From Streptomyces oceani (GTDB lineage: Bacteria; Actinomycetota; Actinomycetes; Streptomycetales; Streptomycetaceae), in contig NZ_LJGU01000152.1 in the NCBI RefSeq assembly GCF_001751245.1, positions 62,001 to 126,000 on the forward strand: a DNA stretch of 64,000 nucleotides, read 5' to 3'. Each line of letters begins with the position of its first letter. Position 1 is the first letter of the stretch. This document shows, one piece after another, positions 31,563 through 43,700 of this stretch. Below the pieces are notes generated by a model. It worked only from the letters and a program-made list of their open reading frames with translations. It made no database searches and had not been told where the DNA came from. The translations under genes were made by a program, and so were the position numbers.

Positions 31563-32348
31563 CTACTCCTCCTCCCAGGGGAACTGCCCCGTCCGCACGT
31601 ACCGCGAGATCTTGGCGAGGTTCTCCTGGTCGGAGAACACCTCCCGGTTCGCCTCGATCGCCTTCGCACGCGACGTGACGAGCGTGTCGTCCAGCGCGCC
31701 GAGGTACTTCTTGTAGCGCGCGATGCCGGTCTTCGGCAGGTAGCGCAGCCGCAGGAGATGCCGGCGGAGCAGATTGGCGCTGTTCTCCTCGCAGGCGTCC
31801 ACCAGGTGCCAGTCCAACGCCTGCCGGGCGGTGACCGGTTGGGTCATCACGGTCAGGTAGTTGGCCTTCGCCACGCCCGTCTTCCGGATGAGGAAGGGCA
31901 GCACGCACGCGGGCATCAGTCCGAACAGCAGCTCCGACAGGCTGAAGACCGTCCTTTCCTCGCAGAGGACGACGTCGCACGCCGCCACGAAGCCCACTCC
32001 CCCGGCGTTGACCTTGCCCCGCACGTGCGCGACGGAGACGAACGAGCCCGTGGCTATCGACAGCCACAGGTCGTACAGCGCCTCGGCGTGCGACCGCTGG
32101 TGACCGTCGCTCTGCTCGGCGGAACTGATCTCCTGGAAGTCGGCACCGGTGCAGAAGACGTCGGGCAGGCCCTCGAGTACGAGCACCTTCGCGTGCTCCT
32201 CGCAGAACTCGACGACCCGCGCGCACTCCTCGACCAGCCGGCTGTTGATCCGGTTCTCGGCATCGGGCCGATGTATCCGGAGGAAGCAGATCTCCCTGTC
32301 GAACCGGACCTCGACGGTCTCGTACTCGACGCCCGTCACGAGATCCAC
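31563..32348 (-). CDS. ECH1-type crotonase (dehydratase) of beta-branching
   Basis: Product of 261 residues, crotonase fold, like PksH. Landmarks are RIHRPDAENRINSRLVEEC, GLPDVFCTGADFQEIS (first oxyanion element), VRGKVNAGGVGFVAACDVVL (second), and FSLSELLFGLMPACVLPFLI. It dehydrates the HMG-like adduct made by the HCS. The GTG at 32348 overlaps the HCS gene by 13 bp with GGGAG upstream; a second GTG at 32339 is possible. Confidence 0.85.
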   Translation of the reverse strand: MDLVTGVEYETVEVRFDREICFLRIHRPDAENRINSRLVEECARVVEFCEEHAKVLVLEGLPDVFCTGADFQEISSAEQSDGHQRSHAEALYDLWLSIATGSFVSVAHVRGKVNAGGVGFVAACDVVLCEERTVFSLSELLFGLMPACVLPFLIRKTGVAKANYLTVMTQPVTARQALDWHLVDACEENSANLLRRHLLRLRYLPKTGIARYKKYLGALDDTLVTSRAKAIEANREVFSDQENLAKISRYVRTGQFPWEEE

Positions 32349-33598
32349 TCGTACTCCCGGTGGAACTCGTCTATCCGCTTCAGGAACAGCAGCTCACGGC
32401 CGAGAGCGTCCCTGGCCTCGGGGACGGTGGAGCCGGCGAGTTCGACGTTGCGGGTGCCGAACCTGACGGTGTCGTTCTGCTTGAGCAACAGGTCGTACTG
32501 CGACATGTCCAGTTCGTACCGGTCGTCCAGTGAGGCCGCGATACCCATCCGGCTCAACCGCTCCTGGCTCTCGGGTCGTATGACGCCGCTGAAGAACTCC
32601 GAGCAGCATCCGGAACCGTAGGAGAAGCACCCGACGCGCTGGGCGCCGCCGGACAGATCCGCGTTGTCGACGGTGCCGGCCAGCGCCAACATCGTGGTCG
32701 CCCCCATGATGTTGCCGATCCGACGACAGTACGTCAGGCCCGGCTCCATCCGTCGCGCGAAGTCCTCCTCGATCGCCGCCGGGCGCGCCTTCGCCATCTT
32801 GCGCATCAGATTGCGGTGCGCGCCCTTGACCATGCCACCGAAGGGCGTGTGGAACGCGAGGTAGCCGAAAGTGTCAGCGAAGTCCACGTCGCCGACGCGC
32901 CGTTGGTACTCCAGGAAGGCGTTCTCGCAACAGTCGAGGTAGGACAGCAGGGACAACTCGGCGTTGCCCGCCTCGCTGTCGGGCAGCGGCCTGCACGTGT
33001 CCATGACCTCGTGACCGTAGTAGCCGCTGGCGCCGACGTCGATCTGGAAGATCCTCGGGTTGTCGCTGACGAGCATGGCGACCGCGCCCGCCCCACCGCT
33101 GGGCTCGGCGAAGGACCAGTCCTCGGACAACGCGTCGCCGCCCTCGGCCACCATGAACCGGGTCAGATCCGTCGCGATCACCAGCGCCTTCGCGCCCGGC
33201 GAGGTCTGCGACAGCACGAAGTTCGCCGCCGACTGCAAGGCGGCCACACCCGAATAGCACGCCACCTTGATCTCGAAGAGCCGGCAGTTGCGTCCCAGCC
33301 CGAGCAGGCTGTGGAAGTACGTGCTCATCGACTTGCCGAAGTCGAAGGCCGACTCCGTCGCGGTGATCACCATCTCGATACGGTCGCGCTCCTCCTCGCT
33401 GAGCGCGTCGATGATCGGCTTCGCGGCGTTGACCCCGAACGTCACCGGGTCCTCGTCCGGCAGCGCGACGGTCTTCTCCCGCATCCCGAGATTCTCGAAC
33501 CGCGCGGTGTCGAGTCCCCGGTGGACCGCCAGCTTTCCGACGTCGACGAAGCTCGTACCTGCGAAGACGTTCATCGCCTCGATGCCTACGGGCGTCAT
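32336..33598 (-). CDS. 3-hydroxy-3-methylglutaryl synthase (HCS) of beta-branching
   Basis: Product of 420 residues, HMG-CoA synthase fold, like PksG. Catalytic Glu is in VITATESAFD (Glu82), nucleophile in FEIKVACYSGVAALQ (Cys114), and a His in GYLAFHTPFGGMVKGAHRNL. It joins acetyl from the donor ACP to the beta-keto chain on a module ACP. ATG 33598 has GGGGGGAAG upstream, while the longer frame is shadow. With the decarboxylating KS, ACP, ECH1 and ECH2 it completes the five-part cassette. Two tandem-ACP modules in the adjacent PKS are its expected targets. Confidence 0.9.
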   Translation of the reverse strand: MTPVGIEAMNVFAGTSFVDVGKLAVHRGLDTARFENLGMREKTVALPDEDPVTFGVNAAKPIIDALSEEERDRIEMVITATESAFDFGKSMSTYFHSLLGLGRNCRLFEIKVACYSGVAALQSAANFVLSQTSPGAKALVIATDLTRFMVAEGGDALSEDWSFAEPSGGAGAVAMLVSDNPRIFQIDVGASGYYGHEVMDTCRPLPDSEAGNAELSLLSYLDCCENAFLEYQRRVGDVDFADTFGYLAFHTPFGGMVKGAHRNLMRKMAKARPAAIEEDFARRMEPGLTYCRRIGNIMGATTMLALAGTVDNADLSGGAQRVGCFSYGSGCCSEFFSGVIRPESQERLSRMGIAASLDDRYELDMSQYDLLLKQNDTVRFGTRNVELAGSTVPEARDALGRELLFLKRIDEFHREYEWIS

Positions 33599-33662
33599 GA
33601 GACTTCCCCCCTGAGTGTGCTGCCGGCGCGGCTGACGCCCGCGTTCCTCCTGATCCACCACA

Positions 33663-34742
33663 CTAGTTGATCGCCTCGATCTCGGTGAGGTCGAAGTAGC
33701 CCCGGTAGCCGTCCATGTACACCGCCGCGCGATGGCCGAACAGCACCGTTGCCGGTGTGGCGGTCTCCAACCGTTCGTAGTCGCCGACCGTCGACCGGAC
33801 ACGGGTCCCGACCGGGTGGCGCTCGTTCCAGTGCCTTACCAGCTCCTCCGCGGAACGATGAGGCGACGTCACCTCGTCCTCCTGCGCCGGCGGTCGCGTG
33901 GACTCCCGACGGATCTTGTTGATCAGCTTGGTGAGGACGTTGCCGTGTCCCAGCTCCTCGAACTCCATCTCGCCGAGGTCCAGCAAATGGTGCACGCTGT
34001 CCGACCAACGCACCGCGCTGGTCAGCTGTTCCGCCAAGAGGTCCTTGATCCTGTCGTCCTCGTACGGACGGGCGGTCACGTTCGAGATGACCGGAGTCTT
34101 CTGCGCCGTCAGCTCCACGGTCTCCAGGAATCGTGCGAACTCCTGACGCGCCGGTTCCATGAAACGGGAGTGGAAGGCACCGCCGGCGTTCAGCGGCGCG
34201 AACAGGTGCGTACCGGACTGGAAGAGCGGCCGGGCCGCCTTGATGTCCTCGGGCGAACCGGAAATCACGATCTGTGACGCCGAGTTGTAGTTCGCCAGGT
34301 CGACCGACGTGAGGCCGTTGTCGTCCAGGATGGTCCGGATCTCCTTCTCGGACGCGTTGAGTACGGCCGCCATCGCGCCCTCCGACGCCTGGGCCATCAA
34401 CTCACCGCGCTTGCGTACCAGTCGCAGCCCGGTCTCGAAGTCGAAGCACTCGGCCGCCAACAGAGCGTTGAACTCGCCGAGGCTGTGGCCAGCGAGGAAG
34501 TCCGGCGCCGGCTCCCCGTCCCGCAGCCTCTTGTAGTAGGACAGCGCGTTGACGACATACAGGGCGGGCTGGGTGAACTCGGTCTGGTTCAGCCTGCTGT
34601 CCGGGTCCTCGAGACACAGTTCCCGGACGGAGTAGCCCAGGATCGAGTCGGCCGCCCGGGTGAGTTCCTCGAACTCGTCGAACAGTGCACCACCCATGGT
34701 CTTCTTCTGGGACCCCTGGCCGGGGAAAACGTACGTCTTCAC
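33663..34742 (-). CDS. Stand-alone malonyl-CoA acyltransferase (trans-AT) with C-terminal extension
   Basis: Product of 359 residues. FabD-like domain: MKTYVFPGQGSQKKTMGG, nucleophile FLAGHSLGEFNA (Ser87), malonyl-carboxylate Arg112 (VRKRGELMAQ), and the His motif NAGGAFHSRFM (His191), all as in malonyl-specific enzymes. Residues after about 290 form an extra 70-residue domain (ERHPVGTRVRS, VLFGHRAAVYMDGYRGYFDL). It is the only intact malonyl-type AT in the window and should load malonyl onto all AT-less modules. The GTG start shares a 4-bp GTGA with the stop of the last PKS gene. Confidence 0.9.
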   Translation of the reverse strand: MKTYVFPGQGSQKKTMGGALFDEFEELTRAADSILGYSVRELCLEDPDSRLNQTEFTQPALYVVNALSYYKRLRDGEPAPDFLAGHSLGEFNALLAAECFDFETGLRLVRKRGELMAQASEGAMAAVLNASEKEIRTILDDNGLTSVDLANYNSASQIVISGSPEDIKAARPLFQSGTHLFAPLNAGGAFHSRFMEPARQEFARFLETVELTAQKTPVISNVTARPYEDDRIKDLLAEQLTSAVRWSDSVHHLLDLGEMEFEELGHGNVLTKLINKIRRESTRPPAQEDEVTSPHRSAEELVRHWNERHPVGTRVRSTVGDYERLETATPATVLFGHRAAVYMDGYRGYFDLTEIEAIN

Positions 34743-37700
34743 GACAAGCCCTCTCTCCTCTTGCCACCATCGTGGTGCGTGTGCCTGTTCACGGGTTCCG
34801 GATTGCGCCGCTTGGCGCGACGCCGTCCCACCCACTTCTTGCCGTTCGCGATCCGGTTCCGCTCCCGGTCGACGTTGTAGAACACCCTGCAGAACGCGCG
34901 TATGGCGGACAGCGAGGGCTCGTCGCTCAGCATCATGAAGTGGTTCGACGAGTCGACATCGGTCCGGTGGAACTGGGGGATCCGCCTCTCCCATTCGCTC
35001 CAGTAGTCGACGTGGTCCAGCGCTTCGCCGTCGTCCTGGGTCGACAGCACGGGCTCGAGGGCACCGTAGAAGAGGCCGCTGCTGTTCCGGAAGTAGAAGC
35101 AGTTCAGCGACTCGGGGTGGGGCAGCGGCAGCACCTCGTAGTCCAGCACCTGATACGCCTCGAGGACCCGTACGTGGTGCTCGATACGCGCACGCACGTC
35201 CGCCGCCGCCCCGACCAAGCCCCGCTGCCCGGCGAGGGCGAGCAGCTCGTCCAACAGTTCGTCGGGCTGACGGCTCAGGTCCACCTCGTAACCCGCGATG
35301 AACGGCGCGGGAGCGTCGTCGTCCGTGTCCCAGGACCTGGCCCCGGCCTGCAGCAGCGCGTTCACCTGCTGCAGGACCATGTCCTTGCGCGACATGGTCC
35401 TGGCGCTGACCTCCTCGCCGTACATCGCGTCCAGCATGGTGATCGTCTCCACGACACAGTCCCGCTCCTGCAACTGGCGCGCGACCTCGTACGACAACAG
35501 GCCGCCGAGCGAGTACCCGCCCAGGTCGTACGGGCCCTCCGGCTGCACGGTTCGAATGATGTCGGCGTAGTGGGCCGCCATCGCGCGGATGCCCGTCAAC
35601 GGTTCGCTGTCGGTCATCCAGCCCCGGGCCTGAATGCCGTAGAAGGGCCGCTCCACGCTGTCGGCGAGGACACCGTACGCCTCGACACCGCCGAGTCCGC
35701 CGTGGAACCAGAAGACCGGCCGGCCCCGGGTGCTCCCGTTGAGCCGCACGACCTCCGGTATCCCTTCCGGTCCCGCGGGACCGGACCGGGCGGTGGCCTC
35801 GAAGCGGCGCACCAGGTCCCGTGTCGACCGGCACTCGGCCAACTCGGGCAGGCTCGCCTCGGGGGCGAACCCAGCCTGAATCCGCTGCAGGAGTTGGGTC
35901 GCCAGGATGGAGCTGAAGCCGAGGTCCTCCAGCGGCGCGTCAAGGCGCAGCTCCGCGGCGGGTAGGCCGAGCAGTTCGGCGACCACGCCCGCGATCCCCT
36001 CCGGTGCGGGGCGGGGTGCCGGCTCCGACTCGGCCACGAGGGGCGCGGGAGCCGAGACCTCGTCCGGCCGGCCCGGGTTGACCCAGTGCCGCTGCCGGTC
36101 GAAGGGGTAGGTGGGCAGCGCCGGTACCAGCCTGCCCGCCCCGCCCACGCTCCGCACCTGTTCCCAGGGCACCGTTCCCCCGCGCGCCCAGAACAGGGCG
36201 ATGTCCTCCGGCCGGTCTTCGGCGAGGAGTTGCCGTAGGACCGCGTCACCGACGGAGCCGGTCAGCAGTGCCCCGACGTCCGCGCCGTCCCGCCCGGTGT
36301 CCCCGGTGAAGAGCGGGACCGGTGCCGTATTTGTCGCCTCGTCCGCCAGGTAGTGCTCCAGACCCGCGACGAGCTCCTTCATCTGCCCGGCGACCAGCGC
36401 CAACCGGTGCTCCATGGGCTCCCGTCCGCGCTGAAGCGTGTACGCGACATCGGCGAGGGACAGCTCGTCGTGCGCCCTCACGAACTCCAGCACCCGGCGG
36501 ACGTGGACCCGCAGCCGATCCGCGGTGCGCGCGGACAGGACCACGACCTGCGGCGCCGGCCCCCTCTCCGTGGGCGTTCGACCGTCCCCCTCGGGGAGGT
36601 ACTCCTCAACGACCAGGTGCGCGTTGGACCCGCCCGCCCCGAAGGCGCTGATCGTCGCGCGCCTCGGGTACCGCCGTTCCACGCCGTCGATCTCCACCAC
36701 CGGCCGGTCCCAGCGCGTGGCCCGCTCCGGCAGATAGAACGCGGTCCCGTCAAGCTCCAGACCGGGGTTGAGCCTGCCGCGCCGCAGCGGCGGAGGGAGC
36801 TTCCCGTGCCGCATCTGCAGTGCGACCTTGCTGAGTTGGGCGACACCCGAGGCCGCTTCCAGGTTGCCGAGGGTGGACTTGACCGTTCCCAGCGCGCAGA
36901 AGCCCTCGTCCGACGTGTGCCGGCCGAAGACGTTCTTGAGCGCCGAGAACTCGATGGCGTCGCCCAAGGCCGAACCGTTGGCCGACGCCTCCACGTAGCT
37001 GACGGTGCGCGGGTGCACCCCGGCCTTGCGGAGGTTGTCCTCCACCAGCTCTTCCTGCTGCTCGACACCGGGCACCATGGGGCCGTTCGTACGGCCCTTG
37101 TGGTTCACCGAACTCGACCTGATCACCGCCAGGATCTCGTCCCCGTCGCTGACCGCGCGGGAGACGGGCTTGAGCAGGACGGCACCGACGCCCTCCGCGG
37201 GGACGAACCCGTCCCCGTCGAGGAACGCCCTGCTGTCCGGTCCGCTTCCCATCAGACCCGTCATCCGCAGCCCCAGGAACTTCTTGGGGTGGAGGGAGAG
37301 ATTGACGCCGCCCACGATCATCAGTTCGGAGCCGCCCCGGCGCAGTTCCTCGCACGCCATCTGGATGGCCACCAGCGACGAGGAGCACGTGGTGTCGACG
37401 GCCATGCTCGGCCCCCGCAGGTCGAAGAAGTGCGAGGCCCGATTCGCGACAGCGCTGCCGGACACCACCGAGGTGATGGACTCGTGGGCGACGTCGGACG
37501 ACAGCAGTTGGTACTGCTGATACATGGTGCCGACGTAGACCCCGACCCGACTGCCGTGTCTGCTCCGCAGCCTCTCCCGGGTGTAGCCGGAGCTCTCCAG
37601 CAGAGTCCAGACGCACTCGAGGAACAGGCGGGTCTGCGGATCCATGATCGCCGCCTCGCTCGGCGCGACACCGAACAGCAAGGCGTCGAAGTCGGCGACT

Positions 37701-40700
37701 CCGTCGAGGAAGCCGCCCCACCCTGGAAGTTCGCCCGGGTCGGTCGTGCCCCGCTCGTGCTCCCAGCGGTCCGCGGGCACCTCCGTGACGCAGTCGCGGG
37801 CGGTGACCAGGTTCTCCCACAACTCATCCAGGTCCGCGGCCCCCGGATAGCGACCCGACAGCCCGATGACCGCGATCGCCTCGTCCTCACCCGGCTCGGA
37901 CGGTCGCGAGCGGGGTTCGGGGGCGGTGGACACCCGCGCCTGGGGTGGTGCGGCGACCGCCTCCTCAGGCTCAGCGTCGAGACCCAGGACCGACTCCAGT
38001 GTCTCCGCGTGCGCGTCGAGAAGGTACCGGCTGAGGTCGTGGACACACTGGTGCTCGAACAGCAGCGTCTTGGGCAGCGAGCCGAAGTCGACTTCCAGTC
38101 GGTTGGTGATGGTCAGCGCCAGCACCGAGTCGACGCCGTACCGATCGAAGGGCGTGGCCGGGTCCAGGCGGTGCGCCGGGACCTGGATCGCCTCCGAGAC
38201 GATGGTCCGCAGGTAACCGACCACCTTGGCGTTCGGGACCCGGCCGGCGGTCACGGCGGCTGGTCGACCCACCGTCGGGACGGGTGTCCGCTCCGGTTCC
38301 GGCTCCTCGCCCAGCACCGTACTCCTGATCCGCGCGGCGTCGCCCGCGATGACCAGGACCTGGGGGTGGGCGGCGTCGAGGGCGGCGTACAGCGCCCGGA
38401 CGCCCGTCGCGGTCGGCATGGGCCTCATGCCCAGCCGCTCCCGCATCACCGACTCGGTGCGCTCGTCGACGCGCATCCCGCCCTCGGCCCACAGCGGCCA
38501 GTCGACGGACACGCTGGCACCCGTACGCAGACCCCGCTCCACGAGGCCGCGCCGGTGGCGCGCGTACGCGTCCAGGAAGGCGTTGGCGGCGGCGTAGTCG
38601 GCCTGTCCGGTGTTGCCGAACACGCCGGCCACGGCGGAGAACACCACGAAGAAGTCCAGCGGCAGGTCCTTGCTGGCCTCGTCCAGGTTCACCACCCCCG
38701 CGACCTTCGGGGCCAGGACCTCGCGGCATTCCCGCTCCGTCTTGCGCCCGACGAAGTTGTCCCTGACGACGCCGGCGCTGTGGATGACACCGTGCAGACC
38801 GCCGTGCTCCCGGACGATCCCGTCGACCAGGATCCGCACCGCCGTGGCGTCCGCGACGTCGACACGGTGGTAGCGCACGTCCGCGCCCCCCGCGCGCCAC
38901 CGCGCGAGCAGCCCTTCCTGCTCCGGGTTCAGCGGTGACCGGCCCGCCAGCACGAGGGTGACGCCCCCGGCCTCGGCGACCATGTCCGCCGCGACGAGCG
39001 CGCCGACACCGCCGAGCCCGCCCGTGACCAGGTAGACACCACCGTTCTTCCAGGGGACCCGCCGCTCCGGCGGCTCCTGGTGCTCGGCCCAGGTCAGCAC
39101 CTCGGCTTCGGTGCCACGGAACCGGACACAGTCGCCGTGGACGCGCGAACCGCCCGTCGCCACCTGTGCGGCCAGACGGTCGGTGCCCTCGCCCGCGTCG
39201 ACGAGCACGGCCTGCACCAGCAATCCGGGGTCCTCCGCCCGCGCGGACTTCAGCAGCCCGAGCAGGCCCTGCGCCAGTGCGGGCTCCCCGTCCTCCGGTA
39301 CGACGAGCCGCATCAGCACGGGCTGCCGAGCCGAGCCGGGCAAGGCGCCCTGAACGTGGCCCAGCGCCTGTGCGGCGTACTCCGTGAACCGCTCCGCCGA
39401 CCCGGTCTCGGCGGAGGTCAGGCGCAGCACCTCGACGGACGGGTGCCGGGCCTCCATCGCGTCGGCGAGCCCAGGCATGTCGCACAGCAGGACGACCTGG
39501 CGTGCGGGCTCTCCCTCCGCGGCGACCGGCTCCCTCCGCTCCCACGCGGGAAGGAAGGTCACACACGCCTCGTCGTCCTCGGTCTCCTCCGCCAGGACCC
39601 GGTAGGAGATGCCCTTCACCCGGGCGCGCACCGAGCCCCGCTCGTCGCAGAGGTCGATGTCGAGCTTGAAGACCGTGCTGTCCTTCACCGTGTCCGGGCT
39701 GTAGCGAATCCACGCCCACATCCGCTCCGTGCACGGACCGAGGACCTGCAACTCGTCCAGGGCGAACGGCAGCGACGGTTTCATCCCTGAGACGTCCAGC
39801 GCCGAGTCCGGTACGGACGCCGCCCCGATGCCCAGCGAACCCTGGAGCATCGAGTCGAGCAGGCTGGGGTGCAGCACGAACGCGTCAAGGGTGTCGCGTA
39901 CCGAGTCCGGCTGTGACAGCCGTACCAGCAGCTCGTCCCGGCCGATGTGCAGGCACTCGACACCACGGTGCGCCGGGCCGTACTCGAAGCCGATGCGCTC
40001 GTACAGCGGGTACAGCCGCGCGGCGTCCAGCTCCGCCCGGCCGCACGCGGCCCTGATCCGCTCGACGTCGAGCACGGCCGGGGCGCCGGGTTTCCGGATC
40101 ACCCGTCCCTGGCTGTGCACCACGGCGTCCGTGCCGGTGATCGCGAAGTCGATCTCGTCCCGGTCCCCGGGGGTGAGGGTCGTCGTGAGCGCCACCGACG
40201 GCCCGTCGGCCACCACCGGGCGCGCCCAGGCGACGTTGCGCAGGGTGATCCCCCACGCGTCCCGCTCCGGCTCGGCCAGTTCGGCGGCGGCCCTGGCCAT
40301 CTCCAGACAGGCGACGCCGGGCAGGACCCGCTGCCCCTTCACCACGTGGTCGGTGAGGAAGTACTCGCGGCCGGTGAACGTGGACTCGTAGCGTTGCGAG
40401 CGAAGAGTCGAGACGTTGACGTGCAGCAGCGGATGCGGGGCCGACGTCACCGGTTCCCGCATCGCCGGGTGCGATACCGCGGGCACCCAGTAACGGTCGC
40501 GGGCGAACGGGTAGGTCGGCAGCGGCACGCGCCGGGGGCGCCGCCCGGCGAACAGCGCGGCGTGGTCCAGGTCGTACCCCCGCGCGTAGAGGTCCGCGAC
40601 CGTCAGCAGCAGTTCCGTACGCGATTCGATGTCGGTGACCGAGAGCGAGCGGTGGATGCAGTCGTCGCCGTAACCCTTCAGCGAGTCCCGTGCCTGCTGG

Positions 40701-43700
40701 TCCTCCTCGGTGCGTTCGCCGACGTGCACACGCGGGCCCGTCCCGGTGGTCAGCCACTGCCGCAACGCGTGGACGAGCTCGTCCTGGTCACGTGCCACGC
40801 AGGCCAGACGGTACGCGAGGTGCTTACGTCCGAGCAGCAGGGTGAAGCTGACGTCGTCCAGGTCGAGCCCGGGACACGCCGCGCAATGCGTGGCCAGGCG
40901 CTCGGCCTGCTCGCGGAGTTGCTCCGCGGTGTCCGCGGACAGCGTGACGAGGTGGACCGGGTACGCGTCGTCCCGGAGGGCCTGGCGCGGCGCCTCCTCG
41001 ATCACCATGTGCGCGTTGGTTCCGCTGACACCGAACGAACTGACGGCGGCACGGCGCTTCTCGCCGGCGGCAACCTCCCACGGGCGGTCCACCGTGTTGA
41101 CGTAGAACGGGCTCCGGGCGAAGTCGATGTGGGAGTTCCCCGTCTCGAAGTTGATCGAGGGGGGGATGCGCCCGTGCCGCAGCGAGAGCAGGACCTTGAT
41201 GACCCCGGCGACACCGGCCGCTGTGGTGGTGTGCCCGAGGTTGGACTTGATGGAGCCCAGCGCGCAGAACTCCCGCCGGTCCGTGTGGTGGCCGAAGGCC
41301 CGTTTCAGCGCGTGGTACTCGATGGGGTCCCCGAGCTTGGTGCCCGTGCCGTGGGCCTCGACCAGCTGGATGCCCTCGGGGTCGATCCCGAACGCGTCGT
41401 AGACGGAGGTCTCCAGGCGCTCCTGGGACTTGGCGCTGGGCGCCGTGAGGCCGTTGGAGGCGCCGTCCTGGTTGATCCCGGAACCGCTGACGACGCCGTG
41501 GACGTGGTCACCGTCCGCCTGCGCCTTCCTGAGCGGCTTGAGCACGACGACCCCGGCGCCCTCGCCCGGTACGAACCCGTCGGCGCGGTCGTCGAAGGTG
41601 TGGCAGCGGCCACTCGGGGAGAGCATCCCCGCCCGTCCCGCGAGCCGGTAGAACTCCGGCGTGCACTGGACGGAGACTCCACCCGCCAGCGCCATCTCGG
41701 TCTCGCCGCCCCACAACCCCTGGCAGGCGAGGTGGATGGCGACCAGTGAGCTGGAGCACGCGGTGTCCACCGCGACGGCCGGGCCCTGCAGGTCGAGGTG
41801 GTAGGAGATCCGCGCGGGCAGGGCCGAGAGCGCGTTACCCCACATGGCCGGGGCCGGGACCTCGTCACCGAAGAGCGCGGTGTATCCGCTGTCCTGGCAG
41901 CCGACGTACACCCCGCAGCGGTTCCCCCGGGTCGCGGACCCGGCGTAGCCGGCGTCCTCCAGCGCCTTCCACGCCTCCTCGAGGAACACGCGCTGCTGCG
42001 GGTCCATGTAGGTGGCCTCGACCCCGGAGAGGTTGAAGAAGCCCGGGTCGAACCGGTCGTGGTCGTCGATGAAGCTGCCGTGCCGGCACACCGGGGTGCC
42101 GGCGGGCGGGTCCGGCAGGTCCCAGCGGCTGACCTCCTCGACGAGGTCGTCTCCCCGCACGAGGTGTTCCCACAGCTTCTCCACGTCCGGCGAACCGCCG
42201 AACCTGCCGCTCATGCCGACGATCGCGATCGGCTCCCGCTCCCGGACCGCCGGCCGCTGAGCGGCCGTCGGTACGGCGGCGCCCGGAACCGCGGCGCCGG
42301 AAACCGTGCTGTCGCGGGCCGCGCGCGCCCCGGCTGGCCGCTCCTCGACCACCGCCGGCTCGGCGGTGTCGGTCACCGACTCGGCCGAGAGCGAGGCCGC
42401 CGCCCGCGCCTGGTGCTCGTCGAGCACGTGCTCGGTCAGTTGTCGGACCGAGGGATGGTCGAACAGTTCGGTCGTGGCCAGGTCGACGCCGAGCCGCTCG
42501 TTGATCTGATGGATCAGCCGGACGCCGATGATGGAGTCGACACCGTAGTCCATGAAGGCGTCGTCGGCGTCGATCCGCGCACGGTCGACCTTGAGGGCCT
42601 GGGCGAGCTGATCGAGGACGACGTCCCTGACGTGCTGCTCCAACGCGCCGTCGGACACCGAAGTACCCCGCTGGGGGCTCTCGCGCCGCGGCTCCGGTTC
42701 CGCCCCGGCGGCCCCCGGGCGTGTGTCGTCCCGCTGCGCGCCGGTTTCCCGCTCGACCTCCTGACGGATCAGGCCGTCGCTCCGCGCCGCCAGGATCTGG
42801 TACCCCAGGTCGTGCAGTCCCGCCGCCGGGAACGACACCGAGTCGAATCCCTCGTCCTCGAGCACCTCCGACCAGGACTCCGGGGACAGTCCCGGGCTGC
42901 CCGGGATACGCAACTCGGCGTCCTCGTACCGCCACCATCCGGGCAGCAGGCCGAACGTCAGGTGGGTGAACAGCGAGTACGCCGAGATCTCGTTGGCGAG
43001 CAGGACGCCGTTCTCCTTCAGCGCCGCCTTGGCGTTGCGCAGCGTCCCGCGAATGTTCCTGGTGGCGTGCAGGACGTTGGTGGCCAGCACGAGGTCGAAG
43101 CCGCCCAGCTCCATGCCCTGGGCGGCCAGCGGCTTCTCGACGTCGAACAGGCGGTAGTCCAGATACGGCTGGTCCGGTCCGTACTCCTCCTCGGCATGCA
43201 GGAGGAAGGACCGCGACAGGTCGGTGTAGCAGTAGGTCTCCACTTGGGACGCGAACGGCTCCAGCCGCTCGAAGACCTGTCGGCTGCCGCCGCCCGTGCC
43301 AGCTCCGATCTCCAGTATCCGGACACGGGCCCGCCGGTCCTCGTGCACCGTCTCGCGCACGACCGCGGCCACGGTGTCCGCCAGGGCGCCGTTGAAGACG
43401 TCGGTGACCGGGTTTCCCTGGTAGATCCCCTCGACCAGCTCCAGGGAGGAGTCGGGGAACAGGACATCGGTGGCGGGGAGGGCCCCGGTGAGGATGCGTG
43501 GCAGTGCCCTGAGCGTGGTGTCGAGGAGCCGTACCTGCGCGCGCAGGTCCGTGTCGCGAGCCCATCGCGCGCTCCGCTCCTCCCACTCCGCCCACAGGTC
43601 ACGGGTGCTCTCCGCGGCCCCCGGACGGGGATCCGTCATGTCGCCGTGGAGGTGACCACGGATCAGGAGCTGTCGCACCGACTCGCCGGCCCAGCGGCGT

